Part shown: positions 17,101 through 29,100 of the stretch, piece after piece
Layout of the letters: each line of letters begins with the position of its first letter
How positions within the stretch are numbered: position 1 is the stretch's first letter
Source of the DNA: Asterias amurensis
Taxonomy: Eukaryota; Echinodermata; Asteroidea; Forcipulatida; Asteriidae
Assembly (NCBI RefSeq): GCF_032118995.1
Contig: NC_092656.1
Span: 10,545,761 to 10,609,760, forward strand
Reading direction: 5' to 3'
DNA: 64,000 nucleotides
Notes under the pieces: model-generated
Database searches by the model: none
Told to the model about the DNA's origin: nothing
The model's input: only the letters and a program-made list of their open reading frames with translations
Position numbers and translations under genes: made by a program

Positions 17101-20100
17101 TTTTTTACTTCACCCAGCTCAATGAAATTTGGCCTATGGCTGGAGACGATTTCATTTCCTAAACTAATCATAACCTTAACACCAACTACATACATGTACT
17201 TGACCTTAGCAAAGCAAGTAGGCTAACCTTATGGCAGTTCCTATAAAAATAAGCAGAGTATTCATGATATTGATAGTGACACCACAACTTTTTTTTTAAA
17301 GCTTCCTTTTATGTTTATATTGCTTTGACCATGTTGACCATTTATTTTGTCAACGCAGAACAAGTCCGCAAGCAGATAATATCAAAAACTACAAATGGCT
17401 TAGAGATTCTACTTTCTACACTGGAGGTGAGTATGACTCTATCGACTCTATCTTTAACAGGTTTTGCTCGTTAATTCAGGAACTTTCAAAAGTTGTTCAC
17501 CTCAAAGCTGAACTTTTGGAACCCATTTGTTCATAGATTGAATCTATTGTTCCATTGTTCAGTCAGATTATCTTTGAGGACAGTCGTTTGTGATCTCTCT
17601 TGCTACCGATAGTCACGCTGAACATTGTGAATGTATGCCAAGTTTTATCCAAATGTTTCCCTGCCATTCTCAACGCAGTTCATTATTTGGCCATCGTTTG
17701 GCCATCGTTTGGCCAGAGAATTTAACACATGGTTGAATGTGACTATTTACAATTACATTCTTTAGTATCTTTCTTTCTTTCTTTGTTCAGGTATACATGT
17801 ATATATTGACTAGAGTGCCAACACCCCGTTATACACGCACTAAGGTTTTGAAGCCGTGTGGGCGCATCCATGTTTATGTACAAACCAATATCAATATACA
17901 GTCGACTCCCGTTATTACGAGCTCGCATGTTACGAGGTTCCGGTTGATACAAGGTTTTTTGCCGGTCCCTAATGGCTCCATGCGTGTTTCAATGCATTAA
18001 AATACTGATTATACGAGCACGGTAGTAGCGAGAACACGGTTATAACAAGGTAATTTGGGAGACCCATTACGAGCAAAACATTGTTTAAAACCCTTCTATA
18101 ACGAGAACAATTCAAAAACCAACAAAGGAAATACCTGAGCAGCTGGTAAAGTCGATATTTGTGGCTTTTAAGACATACAATTGAGGTGTTAAGTGGACGC
18201 TACCGCTAGCATCACTAATCCGAAATCGGGAGTCACGAGTCAGCAAGCAAGGTTGTTAATTCCAAACTCCGGACAATGGTGGGATTAGGAGGTTTGCATG
18301 GTTCAAACATTGGAGAAATCTTAAGAAAAGTCCTGATCCACTGAGTTTATAAGCGTATTATAAATTTTCAGAAGAAAAAAACCACCCGCAACTTACAAGC
18401 AAAACTAGTTGCGTGATCAATATTATTGAATGCAAAGCAAGATTTTACCTGGTATCCCACATTGGCAATGAACCATCTAACATGACACAGGTGTTTATCA
18501 ATGAAAATCAAGATTCTATTTTTTGTTGCTGCGACGAGTGTATTGCACATGCACACACATGCACAGAACAGCACGATCTTCCCTGGTATCTCGCGTTAGC
18601 AATGAACCTTCTATTATTACACTTGTGGTTACCAATGAAAATCCAGCTTTTATTTTATTGACTGAAAATTTTCACAGCGTGTGCAATATGCATTGCAGCA
18701 GTAAGATTTCCCCTGGTATCTCACAGCAGCAATGAACCATCCAGCATTAAACAGGTGGTTACCAATGCAAACCAAGACTCTATTGCGTTTGCAATAAACT
18801 GCCGGCGACCAAAGTTTTGCAAGAGAAACTTCCCAAAACATGAATACAAGTTAAAATCTTACACTTTTTTTCAATCTTGTAAGATGTAAATTGATTTTAA
18901 AATTGAATTTAAAACTAAACCAACTTAGTTAAAACAGTTTTATAAGCCCCACGTTGTGCTTGTTTGTGCAGTACCTCGCACATACTACTCTATGCACACA
19001 GTAGTATAGTCAATTGCAGCTCTGCCATGCATCTGTGTACACACGTGCGGCCATTATGTCATGTATATGCAAGTACACGTGTTGTGTGCGTGCACAATGA
19101 TGACGTATGTATCTATATTTAGCGCGCTGCGTTTAAGACGAGATTCGGATAATACAAGGAAAATGGGCCAGTCCGGCGGACCTCGTTATAACGGGAGTCG
19201 ACTGTATATAGCTCTATGCGCCTAACTTACCTTATTGATACATGTAGATGTAATATAGGTATTATTATTGGCGTTAATATTAAGAAAGAGTTTCAGGCCG
19301 GTATGTTTTGTTTTTGGAAGGACACCAAGGCATTTTCCCCTAGGTAAAGGGCACCCTGTGAGGAAATTGTTAATTTTCTAATAGCATTTCAAAAGCACCT
19401 AGGCAATGACCAGGGGGCATGGAGGCAATCGTCATCCATGTTGCCTTCGAAATGAAGTATCAGGCCTGGAGTTTTCCAATGAGGGACTCTAGGTGGCAGC
19501 AAACTTACCAGGTAAATCCAATGTTCTAGGTTATAGTGCGCATGCTCAGAACAACGTCAACAATGAAAGTTTACCTGGTAAGTCTGCTGCCACCTACCAT
19601 TCCAAAGTCTCCCATTAGCTTATTCACTTTTGTTAATTTTCTAATGGCATTTCAAGGGCACCTAGGCAATGACCAGGGGGCATGGAGGTAATCGTCATCC
19701 ATGTTGCCTTCGACGTGAAGTATCAGGCCTGGAGTTTTCCAATTACCCCATTCACTTTGGTTTTGATTCTTCCAGAGTTCCACAGATAGCAATGTGTCTC
19801 TCAACGTTTCGTCAACGTTATTGGAGATACTATTCACGGGTAAGCGAGCGTCGATCTTTGTGACTCACAGAGCCACTCAGATTCTACTCACTGCCCTTGG
19901 GACAGCATCTCGTGGCCAGCCAGTATCGGATGAGCTCATGATTACACTGCATCAAGTCCTCAGCAAAGTGGCCCCGAAAGGTATGGATAATAAACAAATT
20001 CTGTCGCCCTTAAAGGCGGTGGACACTATTGGTAATTACTCAAAATAATTATTCAAATAAAACCTTACTTGGTAACTAGTAATAGGGAGAGGTTGATAGT

Positions 20101-23100
20101 ATACAACCCTGTGAGAAACGGCTCCCTCTGAAGTGATGTAGTTTTTGAGAAAGAAGTAATTTTCCACGAATTTGATTTCGAGACCTCAAATTTAGAATTT
20201 GAGGTCTCGAAATCAAGCATCTGAAAGCACACAAATTCGTGTTACAAGGGTGTTTCTTTCTTTCATTATGATCTCGCACCTTCAACAATCAATTGAGCTC
20301 AAATTTTCACAGGTTTGTTTTTTTATGCATGTTGAGATACACCAAGTGAGAAGACTGGTCTTTGACAATTACCAATAGTGTCCAATGTCTTTAAAGATCT
20401 CCCCCCCCCCAAAAAAAAAATGCATGCCTTTTCGTGTTCTTACTGTCGCTACGAAATGGAAGCTCGCACAGTAAGAGTAGCTCTTTGAAACTGGGCACTA
20501 GGCTCGAAGTTACCACTAGACCACAGGCCGAAGCCAGTGATTTTAGTGTTAGTGTAGTAAACTTTCTTCTGGACAAGTCTGGTTGTCTTGTGTTTTTCAA
20601 CTGAGTAATGCTCTTGGTGACAACGTTATGCTTTGGCGGGTGTGTGTTGCAAACAAAGATTGCAGCGAACCAAGAAGCAACTTTGACACTGGTTCATGTT
20701 TAATTTTGCTGTGTTTTTCTCTCATATGAATTTGGCCTTGTGAGCAACAGTTTGACCCAGTCAACATTCTGAGCAACAGGCCCTGTGGTGTTGTTGTTTT
20801 TTCCCCCAAAATATCACCCCCTGATTAATAATAATATCAAAGTCTTATAGCGCACGTATCTACCAAACAAGGTACTCAAGGCGCCGAGTAATATACAAAC
20901 TTTCAGAAAGATAGGTTATTGCAGTGATGAATTCTGAGACCCAATTATTTAGCCCCTTAAAAGGGTTTACAAGGTGCTACGGCGCATTAAGCAGCCACAA
21001 CCAGGAACACCGGGGCGAACCCCTTCTCTTTTCGATAAGTGCACTGGGTTCTTTTGCATGCGTTACACAACACATGGGACCAACGGCTTTATGTCCCATC
21101 CGAAGGACGAAGCAATGGTTAAGTGTCTTGCTTAAGGACACAAGTGTCACGGCTGGGGATTCGAACCCACACTCTGCTGATCAGAAACACCAGAGTTTGG
21201 ATTCGGTGCTCTTAACAGCTCGGCCACGACACTTCCTCTGATTATCAGATCTGCCAACTCTCCCCAAGTCTGCAGAAAGTTACCTAAAAGTAAACCAATC
21301 TTTTCATGTTCTGATGAACTTATTTGACAATCTCCCTGATTATGGAAATTTCCCCCCTCTTCTCTCAAACTGAGGAAACTGTTAGTGCGCCAAAAAATTC
21401 TTTGAAGTAGATAACTATATGGGTTGTAATATCCTCGATTCAACTTGCCTCCTTAAGTTTGGTGCCTTATTTCAGACCTTTTTGTGACTCTCATCTCTGA
21501 TGTAAAAAAATCTTCTAAAACATTTATTGAATGAACAAAGGGAATGAAAACTAACATTTTGTTGTTATATGATCACTATGGAGAAAGTAAAAAGACATTC
21601 AAATCTGTTTTGATATGATCCGTGTAGCTGATAGCATTGCGTTATTTAATCTGAGTTCAATTGTTTCTCTTTCACAGACAGGAAGTTTGGTGTGAAAGCC
21701 AGGCTGAGTGGCGCCTTACCAATTACATTTGGCCTCATACGCACCAACACAGGAAACTTTGAGATCTTACAACCTTTACTTCAAGTACTCAAGATATACG
21801 CAACAAACTGTAAGTTCTTCTTCTTTTCTAGACTTGATAAGTCGTTAGGCGCTGCCTATCACAAATACACATTCTGTCGCTCATGCAACAGTCATAGTGC
21901 GATTATACACTCATGCAACGGTTGTTGGTAGCGCATGGCAGTAATAGACCGATCCAATAGGCTCCGCCCACGACGTACGTGTGAGCAAGAACACGTGGGG
22001 CTCTCTAAATGCCTCTCTGCACAACTCTGTCACGCGCGCCAAGCATATATGCGCACGCATGTCGGACTTTAGTGTGGGACCTTCGTTGCGTTGTGTTTGG
22101 TCAATATGCAATGGGGCGGAAATTACTGGATCGGTCGATTACCACTGACTCACACACATACTGGAATGGAGGATGAGCGTACCGTCCCCATAACCACACC
22201 AGGCTTAACAGTTACCGACTTGATTTCAAGACTACTTCTTTTCGTGCAGCCTTCATGATTGAAGATAGTCGCACTGCCAGACACACCGGGTGGGTTTAAC
22301 CCCTTCTCTTTGCGATAAGTGCGACCTGGGGTCTTTTGTTATGTGTTGATAGTTTTTATAACACACAGGACCTACAGCTTTACTTCCCATCCGAAGGCTA
22401 AAGGTTTCTGTGATCCAATTGTGAGACAAAAAGGAAACATTTTCGAATAAAGCAAAGAGTGGTCTCTGATGTTTTAAAGACACTGGACACTATTGGTTAT
22501 TGTCAAAGACCAGTCTTCTCACTTGCTGTATCTCAACATTATATGCATAAAATAACAAACCTGTGAAAATTTGAGCTCAATTGGTCGTCAAAGTTGAGAG
22601 ATAACTTTGAAAGAAAAAATACCCTTGTCACACGAAGTTGTGTGATTTCGAGACCTCAAATACTAAATCTGAGGTCTCGAAATCAAATTCCTTGAAAATT
22701 ACTTCTTTCTCGAAAACTACGTTACTCACAATGTTTTATTCTATCAACAGCCGCCTATTACTCCTTACACAGTAAGGTTTTATGCTAATAACTATTTTAG
22801 TAATTACCAATAGTGTCCACTGCCTTTAATGACCATGTTTCTTGGGTGATGTGACCATAATTTGTGTCATTATTTTTCTTTCCTCATCAGCTGTCAACTC
22901 ATCATTCCTGGGTAAATCCGGAGCAGTGAACTGTATTTTCAGGATACTATCGGTGTGTGGTCGCAAACATAACAACACTTTGCGACTTGCAATAGACATC
23001 CTGTGCACCCTTGTCAAATCAAGTAAGATAGAAAACTTGTTTTTGTTTTAAAATGTTTGGAAAAGTAAAAAAAAATACTTTCAAACTAACCAATTTAAAA

Positions 23101-26100
23101 TTAAATTCCGGTGCACAAAGAAAAAATGTTAACTGTTGCAGAATTTGAGCCTGTGGCCTCTGTATATATTGTGTGCTGGTGCTCTACCAATTCAGCTATA
23201 TAGCCATAATTATGTATTTTGGAATTTTTTCTAAGATGATCTTCCCAAGAAGGAAGGCCGGGAAAATCACCCACAAGGGGATATAAACACCTACATGTAG
23301 CTGGCAATAGCCAATCTCTCTCATACTAACAATGGTCAGGCGGTTCTCCTGACAACATTGCTCTGTGATTTTCACTTTTTTTTCTCAAATACTTGACAAC
23401 TTATGAAGCTTAAAGGAACATTACAGAATTGGTTTTACTAGCAAAACAGTTGCTGGCAGTGTAAGCACTTTATGTAATCCACCATATACATAAACTGGCA
23501 AACCTGTAGAAGTTCGAGATCGATCGGCCGTCTGGGTCACGAGATAATAATGAAAAACTGATTACAAATTTTGCATTGCACCCAACATGTCCAAGCCAAA
23601 ACAAAAATGAATACAATGTGTTGTAAAACGCTCACTGAGCGATAAACTCCAAACGCGAAATTACATTTTTTATTTATCATCAAATGTGAAATTTACAACA
23701 GAAGTATTTCAAGGTATGTTTTCTACTATCATCATCATTAGACCGTGTAAGTTTTATGTAAATGTGTAATCTTCACGATTTTTGTTTTTCTGTAATGTTC
23801 CTTAAAACTTCTTCATGTAAATTACATTGTACATACTGTACTACATGTACATGTACATTACGTCTTCGTTTACAGTGAGTAGGGAATCATGTCATGGGCA
23901 AAAACTTGATCTACAAAAGGTATCAAACTCCTTTTTACAGATTTGTATTGGTTTTTTTTTTTGCAGAGAGTAATGCTGCAAGAGCTGTTGGTCAGGGTGG
24001 TGTTAGCATGCTACTCACCATGATGTGTGACTGGCACAAGAACGATGTGAGAAACAGGCATGTGAAGATACGCAAAGCCATCTTGAATACCATCAAAAAT
24101 GTCACGGCTCTCAGTAAGTAGACAACCACCGTCATGGTGTTTTTAAAAGCTTTATGATTGTGGCTCATTTCCAGATTCAAGACTAATGTGCTTGGGCTTA
24201 GGATCTGTTAAGAAATAAGTACTTTCCTTAAGGGAATTCAAACTGGTGGACAAGGCCCAAGCAAGAGCCAGTTACGCAGACTCTGTGGTTTGAAAAATGA
24301 AAGCACTTTTGAAATTTCCTCAAGTGTTGCTGTTTGTAAACTGATACTTTAATAGCAGTACTTTTATAGTAGTCCTTCAATGGTACATGTAGTACTTCAA
24401 TACTGTCTATAGTAGTACTATCTTTGTTAAAGAGGCACCAAAGTCATGTCTCAAGTTTGACTCAAGATCCTATCTTAGACTAGATGCCTCATTTTGAGGA
24501 TGAGCTTTAAAACTACTGTCTTGGGAATTGTTAATTTGTGCCAATTGATTGATTTGATTACTTTGTATTTCAGAGTCAGGAAGGAAGGCTTTCATGGACT
24601 CCAATGGTATAAAAGTCTTGTATGACATCGCTCAGGATTATAATAATAGTCACTGTAAGTATATATTGGATCATTCTGGGGTTTTTAGTTGGGGGTGAGA
24701 GAATGTCAGTGTTAAAAGGTCTGATCTTACGGATAAAGCCTACAGGGACCTGTGTGGTTTAAAAGCCCCTGTGGTACATGATCGCCAGGATATTCTTCCT
24801 ACTTAAAGCCTGGTTCATAATTCCGAAGTGAAGCGAAAGTGATATCACAAATTTAGGACGAGCAAGTCTTCCCAGGTGCTGTGACGTCAAACTTTCTTTG
24901 CATTTGCATTCTCTGGAAGTACAGTTGTATGCATTCGCATTTTCTGAAAGTATGAACTGGGCGTTAGTCTTATTTCTGCCCCTGGCTAAACCAGAAATAT
25001 TGTAATGAAGTAGCCTAAATTGTCTGTTAAACCCATAGAGCTATATATATTGACTAGAGCGCTAAAACCCAGTTATACACGCACTAAGGTTTTGAAGCCG
25101 TGTGGGCGCATCCATGTTTATGTATAAACCAATACAAAAGCTTGAAATTTTGTACGGCAATTGTACGGCTATTGATAGTGCGTTTGTTCTTTTTATGTGT
25201 CATCGAAGCAAAAAAATGCAGCAAATGTGAGCGCACAATCTGCTGATCAGCGCTCAAACTGCGAGCGTCATGTTTAAAAGGCGCGTATACTTTTTTTAGT
25301 ACGTCAATCAAGTCGAAGCAGGCCTCAAATTTCCCGGCGGCCACGACGGCCATGGCCGCCGGTGCCCTTCTAACTGGCCGTGGTGCCCCGAGAAAATCGG
25401 ACGTTTTCGCGGCCAAAAAGGCCGTGCCCTTTTTCTCCGATGGCCGCCGTGCCCTTTTTGAGATCAAAATTTACGTTTTGATACCGTCCGTCTGTGTGCA
25501 CATAAAATCAAACACTTACATGTACATCCTATATTATTAATCATTAATACACGCACACAGAGCGCGGTCGGTTGTGCAGTGCATGTGTGTGCACGATGCA
25601 GAACGAACGACAGACGTGCATCCACACACATTGTGTACTCGAAGTTTATACACGGGGCGGGTGTACTTGCAACGACCATTTGAGAACAATCGCACTGGTA
25701 CTCATCTTGCAACACGCGTACCCACGCATGGTTGTCCATGATGGGTACCAGCTAATCACAATTTCGGTTTCATTCGAGGTTGGGCGTTCGCCTATTCCAC
25801 CACTGGTATTGTGCTTGTTCACTGGTACTCGTACATGTTTGTGCACGTGGGCCATGTTACGTAAATCACGCATCATGTACATGTACATGAAAGGTACATG
25901 TACCTGTATGTCCGTTGAATAAATCTCCGCTCTACACACAGTCAAGTGACAGCTCATTATTTACGTCCGGCCGTCGCAACAAAATCTCCGCTGCACACCG
26001 TTAAGTGACAGTTCATTGTTTACGTCTGGCCATCGCAACAAAAAATTGATGCATACTTTTACTTCCCATTAATCAATAAAATTAAATACATTTAAAAAAA

Positions 26101-29100
26101 ACTTGATGTTTTTGGTTAAAGGGGGAATAAAGGAAAGCAAAAGTAATGAAATGGTTAATTAAAATAGCCTTCATGGACCTTAACTTAACAGAAATTGTTT
26201 CATGATCTTTATTTTTTATGGCCTTGATGCCCTTTTTTAAATTTTAAGTTGGCCTTGGTGCCCTACCTCATGGCCTTGGTGCCCTTTCAAAATTTGACAA
26301 TTTCAAGGCCAAAGTGGCCTTGCCCTAAAAATCGGGAAATTTGAGGCCTGTCGAAGTTACGTTTTTTCGTAGCGAGGACGTACACGATTGGGCAGTCGCG
26401 TTCGTAAGCGCACACGCCGAATGTAAAACAAATCGCGGCAATGAGTGTTCTCTTAAAATTAAAATTGTTCCGAATTCACGCAACACATCAAACATGTCTG
26501 CACCCAGAGTGGCTTCAAAACGCAGAGCAAGTTAGCGCTCTAGTCAATATATATAGCTCTATGGTTAAACCCTACACTTTTTATGTAGGTCAGCACTTGT
26601 GCTCAATTAAATGTTCCTACTCTTTCCAAGGACCAAATAGCATGCCTGTCAAAATGCTTTTGTCAACTTTTGGTCTCACATCATTTCTTTTTCCAGGCAA
26701 GGAACTAGATTCCCTTGTGAATCTGACCAGTGTGATTCTCAGGAAGTGTTCTCCTCGTAACCGTCTACCGATAACAACCATCAAATCCTGTGTGGCCTTC
26801 ACTTTACCTCAGACCACCAATGGCATCTTACCGACTGTACCAGAGATTGAAGGTAACCACAAGGGCTGGCCCATTTAATATTAATAAAAGTAATAATAGT
26901 TTTGTTTTTGTATTGTAAATAAAATACACATATTGACTGGCATCGAGGTAACTAGTGTACGTCTATTGCACCAAGGGACTTCGAGTAACCAGAAGAGGGA
27001 CACTCACAGGCCCGCAGGGGAATAGACGTACATGTACACTAGTTACTGAATTATGCCAGTCAATACATGTATGTGTTTTAAACATACCTCGCTCTTAAAT
27101 GTGAAATAAGAACAGAAATCTAGATATAAAGGAAGTTTTGTAGTTGCTGTTCACGTCATGAGAGGGTGCTGTAACCGGGCAATATTTTCAAGGACATGCG
27201 CACGCGATCACTAGACTATATTAGTTCAGCCCACATGACCGTGTTTCAGCCAACCAGAATACAGAACAAGCAAGAGGTATGTTACAATACCTATTATTTG
27301 GTATGTCGCGCCAGAGCAGATAAGAACACCAGACTCAAGTGCTGGTGTTTTTGTATATGGTAATGCCTAAGGTGTGCGCCATTCGTATTCTCAAGAATTG
27401 GACGTACACCGAGGGCATTATGTGACTAAGTAAATATCAACAATAATGCATTGTTTTCTTTAGAATGTGGCCAACTTATTTGGTTAAACTGTCAAGATCA
27501 CTTGCGTTTTGTACTTGTTAAAAACTTGGGGGTAATGATTGCATGTTTTCTTTCAATGACCTTTGACCTATTTTTCTTTTGAAGGTGATGATGTCATAGA
27601 TGACAGCGATGACCAAGATGATGATATTAGTAGCAGTGATGAACAGAAGGAGAATGAGCAGGTAGGTCTCATTATAAACTGTACAAACCTTGCGAGTAGT
27701 CAACTTTCCAGACCAATTGGTTCTAATGATATTGAGTTTTATATAACACCCCTTACAAATATTCTGCCTTTTCATTGGTTTAGAGCGCGTCACATGATAT
27801 GTCTTGGTTTTACTAGAAACGGCGGGCGTGTGATAGTGCATTGTTTGCTGTGTGATAACTCGACAACTATCACACAGCGTGCAGTACCCAGACGTCTTTG
27901 TACCCACCTCGAACCCAATCAGTTGTGTATCTGTGTATCTGAACACGCGTAAGAACGTTACGTGGATGAGGATGATAAATAGTCTGTTGGGGGTGTTATA
28001 AAACAAATACTGACTGCTTTTACTCGTGCTATGGTTTAAACTCTGACTCCCTCGGACCGTTCCATTTTCCCTTGGCTGCGCCTCTGGAAAATAGAACGCT
28101 CTGGGGATCACCTCGGGAGTCGTAGTTTTAACCCACTCGAAGCAGTCAATATTACTGTGTGTGCGTGATTCTGATCATCAATCACTTTAGTTTATAGGCA
28201 CTGGACACATTTGGTAGTTACTCAAAATATAGCATAAAAACTTACTTGGTAGTGAGCGATAGAGAGCTGACGATGACTAGAGCAAGCTAGAGCAAGCTAG
28301 TCCAAAAACATTGAGACCAATTCAGAACTGACTCCGCGGCAGTACAGTTAATTACGATCCTATAAGCTAAAGTAGTAGTCCAGTCTATTTTCTCTACCAT
28401 CCGCCCTGGTAATAGTTAAAAGCAGGACAGTTCTTTTCAGAACTGAGAAGTCTCCCGAACCTCCGACCGATTATCTACTCCGTGGCAGTAGAATATAGCA
28501 AGACAGTTTTCTAAGATCAAACTCTACCTGGCAAGTAGATACACATAGTGTTACTGCAAACCAAATATATATTGAGCTAAAGATAGTATAAAACATTGTG
28601 AGAAGCGACTCCCTCTGAAGTAGCGGAAATGGTTATTTCCCACTAAAATGTTTGAAAGACCTCCTTCATAATAGCAACAGCTCTCCAGCACTTTTTACCA
28701 AGTAAGTGTTTTATGGTCTTTACCTTGTGGACAAATTACCAATAAACACAGTTTATGGCTGTGACCAATGTTTTATATTATTGGAAAAGTAAATTGGGCA
28801 TGAAAGAAGGAAAGTTAAAGACACTGGACACGATTGGTAATTGTCAAAGACCAGTGAGATAACTATGAAAGAAAAAAAACCTTGTCACACAAAGTTGTTT
28901 CAGATGCTTGATTTCAAGACCTCAAATTGTAATTCTGAGGTCTTGAAATCAAATTCTCAAAAACTACGTCACTTCAGAGGGAGACGTTTCTCACAATGTT
29001 CTGTTTACTGTCAAACTCTCCACATTACTTGTTACCAAGTAAGGTTCTATGCTAATAAGTATTTTGAGTAATTACCAATAGTGTCCACTGCCTTAATAAA

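Noticed and set aside
18413-18735. Two overlapping plus-strand frames inside the pogo-like element as transposase remnants
   Set aside because: The frames run along the 130-bp tandem repeats and show no DDE or helix-turn-helix pattern.
27518-28111. 197-codon minus-strand frame
   Set aside because: Overlaps AGTPBP1 exon 10 antisense and the family F element; no domain or family similarity seen.
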